DNA of 64,000 nt from Litsea cubeba (Eukaryota; Streptophyta; Magnoliopsida; Laurales; Lauraceae): assembly GCA_012931725.1 (NCBI GenBank), contig WHSA01000079.1:165133-229132 (forward strand). The letters run 5' to 3'. The stretch's first letter is position 1, and the number at the start of each line of letters is the position of its first letter. The translations under genes were made by a program, and so were the position numbers. This document shows, in pieces, positions 31,001 to 41,984 of the stretch. Below the pieces are notes generated by a model. That model was given only the letters and a program-made list of their open reading frames with translations, made no database searches and was not told where the DNA came from.

Positions 31001-34000
31001 GCCATTCTTGTCATACATCCATGGGCGACCCAATAGGATATCGCCACTATCCATTGGTAACATATCGCACCAAATTGTATCTTTGTAATCATTACCAAAT
31101 GCAAAAGTAACCTGACATGTATGTCGAACTTGCGCTTCATCACCTGCCATTAGCCATTTGACAAAGTAGGGACGATTGTGCTTGTAAACCTTCAACTTCA
31201 AGCGATCAACAAGAGTTTGAGAAATAATATTCTCACAACTTCCACCATCAATCACAACTGTGCAATTTTGCCCATATATTGTACCTGTGGAACGAAAAAT
31301 ACTTTTCCGCAACCATTTATTTTCAACAGTGTGTATAGACTCTTGTTGCACTAAGAGAAGTTCGCCATCTGTTTCAGCTGCTATTTTATCCACTTCGTCG
31401 GATTCTTCACTTTTAGGATCATCTTTTGTTTCCGGTTCTTCTTGTGCACCTTCCATTAAATTTATTCTTTTTGGGCATTCAAACGCACGGTGACCCTTTT
31501 GCTTACAATGAAAACATGTGAACCTGTTTGGATCTTCAAACTTGGAAGAAAACTTTTCTGAGGAACTAGCATTTGGATTAAAATCTGACTTTGATGGAGT
31601 CTTTTGCGCAGACCATTTAGACGCATTAAGTTTTCTGGCTTGATGATTTGCAATCCCCTCAGCTTTGATAGCATGCTGAACAATCTCATCAACATTGTCA
31701 AAATGCTTGAATGTGAGGATATGTTGTATGTCAAGTGTAAGCCCATTAAAGTATCTGTCAACTAACACATCATTATCTTCATTCAAACCACAACGAGCAT
31801 GCATGGTCATGAACTCCTCTGAATACTCAACAACCGTCTTAGATCCTTGTTTCAAATCCTGAAAACTTGAACGCAGATCTCTGGAGTAATTGACAGGAAG
31901 AAATTTTTGCTTCAACAGATTTTTCATCTCGGTCCATGTGTCAACGGGGTCAATTTGTTGGTTTCTTCTCTTCTTTTGCAACTCGGCCCACCATATTGCA
32001 GCATAATTGTGAAATCGAGTTGCCACCAGTGTAATTTTATGACCATCCGTCATTGGCTTGTGTGCAAAAATATTTTCAATACACACTAACCAATCTATGA
32101 ATTCATCCGATTTCAATTTTCCATCATACTCAGGAATCACGAGTTTAATACCCAAATCACGATCAACATTAACGGCATGTGGATCTCGTTGATTCCGATG
32201 ATGTCCTCCATCATCTCAATGATTATCCTCACGCCGATTAGTTTCCAAATTGGTTAATCGGGTTACAATTCTTGCCAGAGTCGCTTGCATTTGAACCATA
32301 GTTGCGGATAGTTGATTAACAGTGACCAATAATTACGCAACGGTTCCCATCAAATCATCATCATTGTGAGAGGAAGACTCCACTTCTATCTGCTTCTTGG
32401 GAGGCATTTTTGTATAAAATAAATTTACAATTTATGACCGACCTGATATGTAAATCTGGGTTTCTTTAAGGGTCGGATCCACCTATGAGTCGAACTAGGA
32501 ACCAGGCCCAAGTGATGCAAGCCCACAGAACTTAAATCTTACACGTGCTCCCAGTGGCTCCTTGGGTTTGCTGAACGAAGAGAAAAGAAGGAGCCATACC
32601 CTGTTTGTTGATGGGAGACAAGAAGAAGAGGGGAGTCGGGAGCGATTGTCGCTGGGAGAGGAGGGTGATGGCGAGCGGTAAAGCTCAATGTCAGCGGAGA
32701 TGGAGAAGAAGGGGCAGGACTGCTCCTCTTGGTCACCGATGAAGACGGTGCTGGCGTGCGACGATGGTGGAGAGGACGACGCAATGGTAGCGGGGGCGAC
32801 GCAACGGCAAGGACGGCGCAGTGCACGGTACGCTCTTCTTCCCTTCGCTTCTCTCTTTCTTCCTTTTTTGTCTTTCTCTATATATATATATATATTTTGC
32901 TGGAAAGGAATTTTGGGGAGCGGGTGGGTTCGACAGGGAGTGGTGACGACCGTTTAAGGGATTTGGTGGAATCGGTGGTTATGGGGGTTGCATGAAGGTG
33001 GCTGGGTTGATGGTGATCTGTGGGTGGATAGCTGGAGTGGGTTCTGAGCAGCGGGTGGGTTTGTTGGAAAAGGGGATGTCGACAATGAGGGGGTTTTCCG
33101 CAGGGAAGGGGCGATGATAGTACGGGATGGAAAGGGGGATGTGCTCCGATCGGTGACTGAAGACGGATCGGAACGATGTGGATCTTCGCTCTGATACCAA
33201 TTGACACAGGCCCGAGGGTTAGGGCTTGCATAAATGCCGAAGCACGTGTCAAAGACACCTCAAATTATCTCCTCAGAGATTTCTAACATGAGGAACAACC
33301 TCTCCAAGGGAAAATCCCAATTTTATTTAACTCTAAATCTGAGATTATCATCTCTACAATATAATATAAATAGGTAAAGTAATCTTAGGGCCTAAGACGA
33401 CCTAATCTAATAATAGAAACTATTCTAATCAAACTAGGAACCCAAATAAATCAGAATGCTAATCCTAATTACAATAAAATTAGGAAGCTACTAAAAAATA
33501 AATATCCTCAACACTGTTGGGTGGGACCAGTAGTGGAATAGTAGCCGATACTGCATCAGGTCCCAACTAAGAAAATACCAAGTCACACAACATGATTTTG
33601 GCACAACTTACTAGTCACAAAACATGTTACATGCATAGATCCCAAACACACTTCTGACATTAGTAATTCTACAATGATAACCCCACATTTAAGCAAGGAA
33701 AATTGTATTGTATATGACAATTGACAGGACAAATTTGATAACCAAATTAGGTTTTTCCCTTCTTAGCCAGATAGAACATCTATACACAACAATATCGTCA
33801 ACTCCCAGAACTGAAAGAGAGATGAAACATACTAGGGGACACATCTCTACATCTAGAAATGTTTGCTAACGCTGAACAAGAGCCACAACACAAATATATA
33901 AGAACCATAATGAACTTGGAGGAAACTCGTCTACATCGATGTAAGGAATAGATCACTTGTCTACCCCAATGTCAGGAAACTCGTCTACTCAATTCGACAA

Positions 34001-34971
34001 CAAAAGCATAAGAACACCAATTTACATTTAGCAAAAGCATAAGAAGGCTAATTGACATAAACTTGCATGACTTTGATACTCCTTAATACATTTTTCATTT
34101 TCACGTAAATGTAGAATGAACCATAAATAGACACAATCTTGCCCAGAATTTAATACTCCTTTGTACACTTTTCTTTTCTTGTCTTCTCTCTCTCTCTCTT
34201 TTCACAGAAAGGTGGAAAGGACCAAAAAAAAAGGACCTAGAAAGTAGTTTTTTTTTTTTTTTGGGGGATAGTAACCAAGAAAGAAAATTTCCACGAAGGA
34301 TACCTGATATTCCACAGCAATGTAGTTTCTTCTAGGTGCCCCTTTCAAAATTGAGGCATCATCATTACAGGAAACCAACAGAAGAAGGAAAACTCATTTC
34401 CCCACATATGATAAAAGTTTCCAATTTTGACCGAATTTTTAAGGCTTGGAACCTGTCAACTTCTAGGTTTAATCTTCAAATAGCCAGGAGGCTTAATCAA
34501 CGGATCAACAATTCAACACCAAGTAAAAGAGGGATCCTCTCAGCCTCATCAAAACACTAAATATAGGAAAATAACTTGCAACTCCTGAAACTCTCAGCAT
34601 CCACAGGACCACATCTACTATGAACAGATTAAAACATCTACAAGCAAAAAAGAAGAAAAAAACAGCAACCCACTTTGCCCCATTTTAACATCTATTGAAA
34701 CCGCAAATCTAGCCATTGTAGAACAACCCATCTGCATTTCTACTAACACCCACTCATTAAAACAATAATACAATAAAAAAAAACCCAACTTTATATAATC
34801 AAATTGGGAAAATAATAGAAAGAAGAAGAAGGAAAAAAAAAACCCAGAAAGTGAAACTATAATGGGCACTAAAATACCATGATGGGAATATGTATACACA
34901 GCTCTCCATGTGTAGATGTGATCTCCAGGTTTGATTTCATCTCTCTCGACTCGATTTGAGAGGAGACCCAT
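28072..34971 (-). CDS. NC/LRAT-domain protein (NlpC/P60 superfamily), two exons
   Basis: Exon 1 is 34971-34878 and exon 2 is 28763-28072. Splicing CATCATG|GTATTT to TGCAG|GTATTT restores a Gly codon and gives 261 residues, the usual size of plant NC-domain proteins. The LRAT-like fold is shown by GDHIYTWR near the N-terminus, the conserved His cluster SHHGIYVG (30-31), VVHFT (His42), and the catalytic Cys in NNCEDFA (Cys153). Residues about 182-214 are apolar and could be a membrane anchor, as in LRAT relatives. Family members are thiol acyltransferases or phospholipases; the plant substrate is not known, so only the fold and catalytic residues are claimed. The single 6.1-kb intron carries a Gypsy insertion. 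It converges with the PUX10-like gene. Confidence 0.9.
28764..30435 (-). other. NC/LRAT gene intron, 3' part
   Basis: AT-rich intron sequence between exon 2 and the Gypsy insertion, with a mirrored poly(T)/poly(A) stretch at 29700-29740. No coding was recognised. Confidence 0.6.
30441..30799 (-). repeat. Gypsy 3' LTR (left)
   Basis: TGACGCAGGCCCGAGG to CTGCATCA on the plus strand; ~95% or more identical by eye to the right copy. Confidence 0.92.
30797..32406 (-). pseudogene. Gypsy Gag-protease ORF
   Basis: From the ATG at 32406, the N-terminal ~65 codons contain two nonsense codons (TAA about 25 codons in, and a TGA about 80 bp upstream of the GIKLVIPEY segment). From 32155 the frame is open for 452 residues. 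It shows a retrotransposon Gag domain (EFIDWLVCIENIF, AAIWWAELQKKR, FLPVNYSRDLRSSFQDLKQG), a CCHC knuckle CFHCKQKGHRAFEC, an acidic linker, then a retropepsin-like domain with CTVVIDGGSCENIIS (Asp-Gly-Gly in place of the usual D-S/T-G) and DILLGRPWM. The ORF ends at the PPT. The D-G-G variant is common in some plant Gypsy proteins, so activity cannot be judged. No RT, RNase H or integrase motif occurs anywhere in the element. Confidence 0.88.
32407..33187 (-). other. Leader of the short Gypsy element
   Basis: Between PBS and gag ATG. GC-rich, with a (TA)n run at 32880-32895; no recognisable protein. Confidence 0.6.
33188..33199 (-). other. Gypsy primer-binding site, initiator-Met tRNA
   Basis: TGGTATCAGAGC on the minus strand, two bases inside the 5' LTR. 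It fixes the orientation. Confidence 0.9.
33202..33558 (-). repeat. Gypsy 5' LTR (right)
   Basis: TGACACAGGCCCGAGG to CTGCATCA on the plus strand, followed by the GGTCC duplication. Confidence 0.92.
33564..34877 (-). other. NC/LRAT gene intron, 5' part
   Basis: AT-rich intron between the Gypsy insertion and exon 1. Poly(T) lies near 34246-34262. No coding was recognised. Confidence 0.6.
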
Positions 34972-36422
34972 CTCATTGAACGACCCTTTTCAGTCTTCTC
35001 TGCAGTTCCTCCTCCTTTTTGCTCTTACAGCAGAAGAAAGGAAGGGTCCTAGAAGGAACCCAACCCAGAAGAAAGCTGGTGCCTTTATGCATATACACCC
35101 ATCTAGAATGTATTCATCAGAGAGAAAAATAAACAACATGGAAGCTGTAGCAATACATTTCATTATACCAATCCCAAATTCACCAGTTTCTCATCTAATA
35201 CTTGACACGACTTCCTTTCTTTATCAAGTGGGAGTAGAGAATCATTTGGAGGTGGTTTTTTGCTTATCCTTTTCACTTTCCTTTTGGGCTTTTGTTGGAT
35301 GGATGACTTCGTGCCGAAATTTTGGGTGTGAATTGTAAAAAGAGCTTCTTGCATATGATTTTCGTATTTGTAAATAAGCCATGCCTTTTTATTTTAATAT
35401 TTTTATTATCCGCAAAATTATTAGCCTTCCAACCACCAAAAGTTTTTAAGGTGAAAAGACACTTTTACCCATCTCTTTATCCCTATATGCATAATTTTAA
35501 AAGTTGATTTTTTTTTCTAAAGCTTGTAAAATTAATAATTATATTTAGTAGGAGAGAGAATAATAGTACGTAAAACTTATGTTTATCAATACATGATTTA
35601 TTTCATAAATCCAAATCAATCACAATGACAATCAACATATGTGCTTATATTTGGTTATAATTGATCAATCCATGGACGATCCACCGTTAGATTGATGAAA
35701 GTTCCAAAATACATTATTAGGCTTCATGTGCATTAAGAGTTATTGAGAGAGAGCATTGAGACTTGAGATAAAATAATGATATTTTTTTAAAATAATAATA
35801 TACTCATTTTTGTTTAATGGATATAAGGACCAAGCTGTCATTTTTATATAAATTTAATACAAATTTCAAGGTAGGTTACCCATTCTCATTAGGAATTCTA
35901 ATTTTGGAGATATGAAAGGCATTGAAATGAAAATGCAAAGGTATATTTATAAATACTAAAACTACATAGGCCTATTTAAAATCATATGGGCCTATTTACA
36001 AATCATAAAAATCTTAGGTGGTATATATAAAATTATGTAAGAAGAGAGTAAAAAAGTGATAAAGTCTTCCTCATGGTTTTTAGACGTAACAAAACTGAAA
36101 AGATAGAGTTAGCTTTCAATATATGATATAAAGTAGGAGCTTTACCAGTTTACCCTACCTTCCTCCTAAATTTTTTACTCTCCTCAATTTGGATAAATTG
36201 AGAAGAAGATAGATTTTGTCTACTTTTTACTTTAACTCCCTCCCCTTTAATTCTTTTTTTATGTTTTGACCCATACTCTTTTTTTACTTCTCTCATTCAA
36301 ACAAACTGGCATGAGTTTGATTTAATTAGGAGGGTGTTGGACCAAAATAGTATTATCATACAAGTGGCCGTGTCAAGAGGGAAATGTAATTTCAATCTCT
36401 AATGCAGTATTAATGTGGTAAT
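34972..36422. other. Upstream region of the NC/LRAT gene and intergenic DNA
   Basis: The first few hundred bases should contain the minus-strand promoter and 5' UTR; no unambiguous TATA box was chosen. The rest is AT-rich and featureless, up to the Tat element. Confidence 0.45.
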
Positions 36423-37366
36423 TGTAGGTGCAGAAAATTATGACCCACAATAAGAGGGTGCCTTACAGGACTTATCCGAGAAGATGGTGGTGTCTGGAAT
36501 GTCTGGATGCCGTCCGAAAGCCTGAAAGAGAGTAGCAAACGGTCAGAGGACCCTGGCCTGGGCGGCGCAAGGCTCTCCGATGCCAAAGTCAGTATGGGAA
36601 CTGGAACAATGGAAGGAGAGGGAGAAGAGAGACAGAATAAGGGCTCTGTGAATAAGATTGTGCGTACCTTGCATGGTGCATGAAGGTCTATTTATAGAGG
36701 TTTGGATCGTATCTCTCAGAGAATATCTTGGTGTGGGTCCCATGATCTGACTGGGAAGTCATGATCAGCCCACAAAGTAATAAATGCAGTCTAATCCGGC
36801 CCACTCAGCATTTAATGCTAGTCGGGTCAGCCCACATTGCATTAAATGCGTGTCTTGTTGGGCCAGATTGTGTTGGGCGCCTTTGGCGGTAGGAGTACCA
36901 GCGGATCTGCCCTCGGGCCTTGCCCTGATGTGGCCTCAGCCGCTGGATGCTGCCACGTCAGCGATCTGGTGAAGATAGCGGGCGGCTGGATGTCGTGTCT
37001 GTCCCACTAGCTCGTGACCCTATCCCCCCACGTGCCTGATGACGTGGGGGATGAGGGGCCCAAGCGAAGGTTCTTTCTTGCTTTGGCTACTGTCCTGGCT
37101 TCTTCAGCCGAGGTGGCTTTAGCCGAGGTAGGGCTCTCTGCGGAGATGGCGTCCGGGGTGGACTCTTTGCCGAGATGATGCCCCGAGGTGGTCCAGTTCG
37201 GCGCTTGTGGCCTGGGGATGCTTGATGTCGGCCAAGGCCTCTGCCCTGGTAGCCGGGATGAGATCGGTGCCACGTAGATGGCACGCGGATGGCACGTGAG
37301 AATGCTTAGCCCCATCTGATGGCTGTGATTAGCTTAATCCTGTAGCTCTGGAAATCTCCCCACACA
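36423..37366 (-). repeat. Tat 3' LTR (left)
   Basis: Minus-strand TATA box CTATAAATAG at 36697-36688. It differs from the right LTR by scattered C-to-T/G-to-A changes and small indels, for example a ~15-bp insertion in the right copy near 48560. Confidence 0.92.
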
Positions 37367-37384
37367 ATTGCCCCCCTAGCTTCT
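37367..37384 (-). other. Tat polypurine tract
   Basis: Minus-strand AAGCTAGGGGGGCAAT abuts the 3' LTR. Confidence 0.75.
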
Positions 37385-37693
37385 GAGCTCGCGTAGAACG
37401 TCAGTGTCGTGAGGTCGGGAGCTATGTGCCGGGTCTATCTGTAGGAGAAAGCCGCTTTCGGCCCTGACTCGCTGTCGCTTTGGTTGTTCGAGGTAATAAA
37501 TGGCGTCCCCTATTCAATGCTGAAGACAGGTCGACGGCTCCACGCGTCATCTCTTGGCTAGTTGTCTGTCTCCTCGAGGTCGTACGGGCCGTCTCGTCAG
37601 GGGCGTAATCAATTTTTGAAATGATTCGCGCGAAATCCCAGGGGGCGCCCCTTGGCACGCCCAATGAGGGCTTCTGGAAAGGGGGCCTCTCTG

Positions 37694-37703
37694 CTATATA
37701 TAG
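37694..37703 (+). promoter_or_regulatory. TATA box for the antisense gene inside the Tat element
   Basis: CTATATATAG on the plus strand, about 360 bp upstream of the first conserved antisense coding region, with no coding on the minus strand here. It is consistent with an independent promoter opposed to the LTR promoter. Confidence 0.55.
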
Positions 37704-40110
37704 GGCAGTCGAGGTCTGCTTTACCCTTCGTTTGCGATTCCGAATCAGAGGCGAGTGTCAGAGGTGGGCAAGCTACTGTGAGGGAGCTTCATCTGAGGAG
37801 TGGTGCGCTGCTGAAGTTGAGTCTCTTTGCTGCCCAGCGTCTTCGTTCTGCTTCCGTAAGTTCCTTCTGCCTTGCCTCTTCTTCTGCGGGTTCCTCTGTT
37901 TTTAGATTGGGATAGGAATGGGGATTTACAGCCACTGGTTAGAGGGCGAGGGCAGCGATCGAGGGTTTCAGGTTAGCCTTTAGGATCCCTGCTGATGTCC
38001 AAGTCAGGGGTGCTGAACCCCTTGGCTACAATCCTTGCGATTTTTCGGGAGGCTGGATGCCTTTTCCGCTGGTGGCTGTGATAGAAGGCGGGGTCCGATT
38101 CCCCCTTCACCCACTTCTCAGGAGGTGCCTTAGTCAGTGGCGTCTCTGCCCCTGCCAACTGCTGCTGAATGCCTTCAAGATCGTGATGGGCACGGTCAAG
38201 TTGAATGAGGTCCTGGGCACCGACTTCGGCGTCTTCGACCTTGAGGACGTCTATGACATATGTAGGTCCGGGGATTCTTATTATCTCCGGGCTAAGCCAG
38301 GCCGGGACGGCTTCGTCCGATACTTGGAGGATTCGAGCAAGTATGCCGGAGACGATCTTCTGTACGTCTCGGGGAACTGGGAGTTTGGGGAGGCTGACAC
38401 CGATAGAGGCTACCAGGTCCCTCGCCACTTCGGTACCATTCCAAGTAAACACCCTTCGTTTCTTTTCTTTTTCATGAGTTTCTTTTGTTCTGCCGCGCTT
38501 ATTGCTTCTGATTGTTGCAGCTTTGAAGGAGAGGAAACGGGCTGCCAGATACATTTGGAAGAGGAACGATGCCTGGCTCCGCCTGGTGAAGCGATACAGC
38601 GGTCACGACGGCAGGGCGGCTTGGTCGCTGCTAGGGTATCAGCCGAAGTACCGCGGTTATCTGAGGGGCACCGTAGAGCCGATCCAGAGTGAAGGTGTCG
38701 GATCCGCGGTCGGTCAGGAGCAGGCCGTTCCAGAGGTCGCAGAGCCCTCGCGGGTGTCGTCCGACGTTAGGGCCACGTCTGGAACCCTAGCTTCCACGTC
38801 GGGATCGAGACTTCCTCAGGTCTCAGGAAAGGAATCGAGTCAACCTGCCCGATCTCCCTCGCCAGGCTCCGAGATGAGGCACAACAGGCGTTTGTCCTTC
38901 GAGGACCTCGAGGCTTTGGGCGCTTGGAGCGGAGGACGCCCGAGCCCCCAGGAGCCGGTAAATTCTCCGAGGCATCCGTCTCCGAGGGCTCGGGTGGTTT
39001 CTCCTGCAGAGGTGGCGGAGGTTCCCGCGCCCCCTAGCCCTGTTGATCCAGGGGTACGCCTGCCCCCGGCTGAGGTTGAGCAGGAGGGAACTCGGCCGCT
39101 GAAGATGCCGAGGACCGACGCGGGCCCTAGCTCGGCCGCTGCCCTCGTTGCCCCAGGGGCCGCCGTTATGGGAGCCGAGCTTCATGCTTGGGCCGGGGAG
39201 GCCGATGACGATGGAGGACTGCATTCTTCACAAGATTGATCTCCCGGTCCTCGAGGCCCTTGGGCGAGCCTGCGCCCTTCCCCGGGACATGGAGCGGCTG
39301 GATAAGTACAGTGATCAGAAGCTGATCCTGTCGATGCTGCAGTCCAACTTCGTGGTAAATCTTCATTTCCTTCGTCGAACCAGCGATTTAGCGTCTGACG
39401 CACTTTGGATCTAACACGTACATCTCGTTTCTTTGACAGGCGGCACAGAAGTCCATGGCCGTTGCCGACAGGATCCGCAGGTACAGCGCGGACGTGTCGA
39501 GCTGTCCGTGGAGAAGAACGGCCTGCAGGAATCCCTGGACGCCGTTAGCCAGAAGTTGGCCAGGGTGGAAGAGGAATATGCGGCGAAGCTCGAGTAGGCG
39601 AGGGAAGAAGCCGAGGCTGAGAGGACTAGAGTGGCCGAGCTCGAGGTCTCCATCTCGAAGATGGGAGACGATTACGGGGCCCTGCTTCAGGCCGAGTCCA
39701 AGAGGGCGGACGAGGCGAGGCGAAGCTTGAATCCGAGTCCAAGAGGGCGGATGAAGCCGAGGCGAAGCTCGAGTCCGAGTGCGATGCTGCATTCGAGGAT
39801 GCCAAAGTGCAGGTCCCGCCCACTACAAGGAAAGGGTTCTTGTTGTGAGGGATAAGGCCTGGGCGAAAGGGTGGCTTACCGGCCTGAAGGAGGTCGGGGT
39901 CTTGGAGGGCCACCCCTCCTTTTCGGGAGCCGCCTCCGTACCCGCTTCCGGTGCCGACCTCTGCCCGTCCATCCGGCGAAGCCTCTAGCGCCGCAGCCCG
40001 TGCAACTGACCGGCCATGACCTCGGGACCTCGGGTTGTCCGCTTTTTTGCTTTATGCGCTGTAACTTTCTTCAATTTGTATTTGCTGAACACTGTAATGA
40101 GTGATACTTT
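37704..40110 (+). pseudogene. Antisense spliced ORF, gypsy-type transposon (PF04195-like)
   Basis: A plus-strand gene within the minus-strand Tat element. Coding exon 38057-38444 has EGGVRFPLHPLLRRCLSQ, typical of the Putative gypsy type transposon family. It splices CCAA|GTAAAC to TTGCAG|CTTTG in matching phase into 38521-39354 (TLKERKRAARYIWKRND, a Pro/Ser-rich linker, then LHKIDLPVLEALGRA). A second intron (39355-39439, GTAAAT to TTGACAG) leads, also in phase, to a coiled-coil exon (VEKNGLQESLDAVSQKLARVEEEY) with ~45-bp internal duplications (39690-39780). Frameshifts near 39190 and 39495 and a TAG near 39596 break it. Upstream, a TATA box and donor-like CTTCC|GTAAGT (37855) suggest a 5' non-coding exon. 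The family's function is unknown; it is carried by many Tat elements. Confidence 0.7.
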
Positions 40111-41269
40111 AATACAATTGAAGGTTTCTTCAAATACTCGCGCTTCTGTCTCTTTAAGAGCCTGGTACTTTAATGCTTGAGTTCGGCAGAGTGCTCCTTG
40201 TGACGGAATGTTAGAACTGAGTGTCGAGTAGTCTTCTTGAGTGCTAGCGTCGATACTCCGTACCTTAGGTGATTTTCTTTGGTATTCGCGCTGATCCCCC
40301 GTATCTTGGCGATCTTGAATAGCGATAAGATGTGATGGCGCGGCTGACGAGGGAACGGACGGATGTCTCCACGTGGCGCCATAGGGATCACTGGTTGACA
40401 GTCGCAGCCTTCCCCAGTAACGTGTGGGAGAATTCGCCCCCATAACTCCTTTTGGAGACTGAGCCTTCTCCATTCCTATAAATAGGGGGAGCAAGCTTGC
40501 CATGGGAGAAGGAAGAGAACATAGCAGTAGGAACCATGTCTGTGAGGTGTCTGAAATTACTATGATCCGGGAGGAAACTTGCGCCGTTGGACGGCCATCC
40601 CCGAGGGGGAAGGCTGTCGTGGTCTGCGCGCTCTCTGAAGGAACTCCCCGTGGACTACGCGCTCTCTGAACGCGGGTTCACGGCCATTCGCCCTTTGCCG
40701 ACAGAGTGAGGATGCACTGCAGGGGGGCGGTGGCGCGTTCTTCGTGCCGACGCGGCCCTGTGCGCCCGTCGTACGGAAGGCGGGATGAGGCCCCGCTGGT
40801 CCGGGAGGTTTCTTCAAGCTTGGCTGGTCCCATTGGCCGCCGAGGGTGTTGCAGAGCCCAGCGGGGTCCAGGGTTCGCTCAGAACCTCCAGGCGGCGATC
40901 CGGCGTCCTCGAGCCTTCTGCCTGAAGAGTTGGTGGAGATCAGAGTCTCCTAGCCTTTATCATTTTCTGTTTTAGAGGACTGTGATCCTCCTTTCTGTAT
41001 TTTGCTTTCTGTTCTGTACTTTCTTGTAACGAAGCAGTTTGCAATGGATAAAAAGGAATTCTCTGATTACCCAAACTGTTACAGTGCTTTTGAGTTCTGT
41101 TTCTCATTTCTTTGCACTGTTCCGGAATGCTTGGATTTGTGTTTGAATGCTGGCACTGACCTCGGCCGAAAAGGGCTGGCTTTGGCCGAGACGAGCATGC
41201 ATTGTGCCGAAGTGACCCATTTCCGTTGGCCTCGGCTCGGCGAAATGAGTTCGGCAATGGCCTTCTGAG
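40111..41269. other. Tat non-coding region with a second plus-strand TATA box
   Basis: Between the antisense gene and the tandem repeats. A strong plus-strand TATA, CTATAAATAGG, lies at 40476-40486. T-rich, poly(A)-site-like sequence occurs at 40970-41050. No recognisable protein is encoded on either strand, so a non-coding transcript is possible but unproven. Confidence 0.45.
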
Positions 41270-41334
41270 GGGTGTATGAACCCGGACTTTAGAAATGTCC
41301 TTGGCCGAACTGCCGTTGTGAGGGGTTTATGAAC

Positions 41335-41895
41335 CCGGACTTTAGGAAAGGCTGAGTGTAGGAACTGCAGGCCTTTTCCAAGGCGTAGAGCCTAGTGTGT
41401 CCAAGACACGGGATTTTAGGAAAGGCTGAGTGTAGGAACTCAGCCGTTTCCAAGGCGTGGAGCCTGTGTCCAAGACACGGGATTTTAGGAAAGGCTGAGT
41501 GTAGGAACTCGAAGCCGTTTCCAAGGCGTGGAGCCTGTGTGTCCAAGACACGGGATTTTAGGAAAGGCTGAGTGTAGGAACTCGAAGCCGTTTCCAAGGC
41601 GTGGAGCCTGTGTCCAAGACACGGGATTTTAGGAAAGGCTGAGTGTAGGAACTCGAAGCCGTTTCCAAGGCGTGGAGCCTGTGTGTCCAAGACACGGGAT
41701 TTTAGGAAAGGCTGAGTGAACTCGAAGCCGTTTCCAAGGCGTGGAGCCTGTGTGTCCAAGACACGGGATTTTAGGAAAGGCTGAGTGTAGGAACTCGAAG
41801 CCGTTTCCAAGGCGTGGAGCCTGTGTGTCCAAGACACGGGATTTTAGGAAAGGCTGAGTGTAGGAACTCGAAGCAGTTTCCAAGGCGTAGGAGCC
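41335..41895. repeat. ~72-bp tandem repeat array in the Tat 3' region
   Basis: About eight copies of a 69-73-bp unit with CGGGATTTTAGG at about 41409, 41479, 41551, 41622, 41695, 41763 and 41836, plus a divergent first copy. Each unit carries GTGTCCAAGACAC, a 5-bp-stem inverted repeat. Minus-strand frames are open across it only because no unit contains a stop; unit lengths that are not multiples of three make a real protein unlikely. Tandem repeats in this position are known for Tat elements. Confidence 0.9.
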
Positions 41896-41984
41896 TAGTT
41901 TGCCGGAAGTCGACCAGAGAGACAGATTGACGACAAGGCAAAAGCTGCTTTTATTGATTCTGAAGTTGATTACATCTTTAGAAA

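Larger units (their letters stand above)
30441..33558 (-). mobile_element. Short Gypsy element with Gag-protease only
   Basis: LTRs of 359 and 357 bp (30441-30799 and 33202-33558) are flanked by the 5-bp duplication GGTCC (30436-30440, 33559-33563). On the minus strand the order is: 5' LTR, iMet PBS (33199-33188), a ~780-bp leader, a Gag-protease ORF (32406-30797), then PPT (30813-30800) abutting the 3' LTR. The ORF stops only a few bases before the PPT, so there is no room for RT or integrase. The element is complete by its ends but non-autonomous by content. It sits in the same orientation as the host gene, inside its intron. Confidence 0.92.

Noticed and set aside
35000..35338. Plus-strand ORF near the NC/LRAT start
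   Set aside because: No family resemblance and it overlaps the expected promoter and 5' UTR of the minus-strand gene.
38823..39792. Several overlapping minus-strand ORFs in the Tat 3' region
   Set aside because: Low-complexity shadows of the plus-strand antisense gene in GC-rich sequence.
39815..39845. CACTACAAGGAAA resembling a CACTA terminus
   Set aside because: It lies inside the antisense Tat gene, with no partner terminus or 3-bp duplication.
41289..41883. Long minus-strand open frames of repeating protein (about 180 residues)
   Set aside because: They are read-through of the ~72-bp tandem array, open in more than one frame; unit length is not a multiple of three, so a repeat protein is not conserved.
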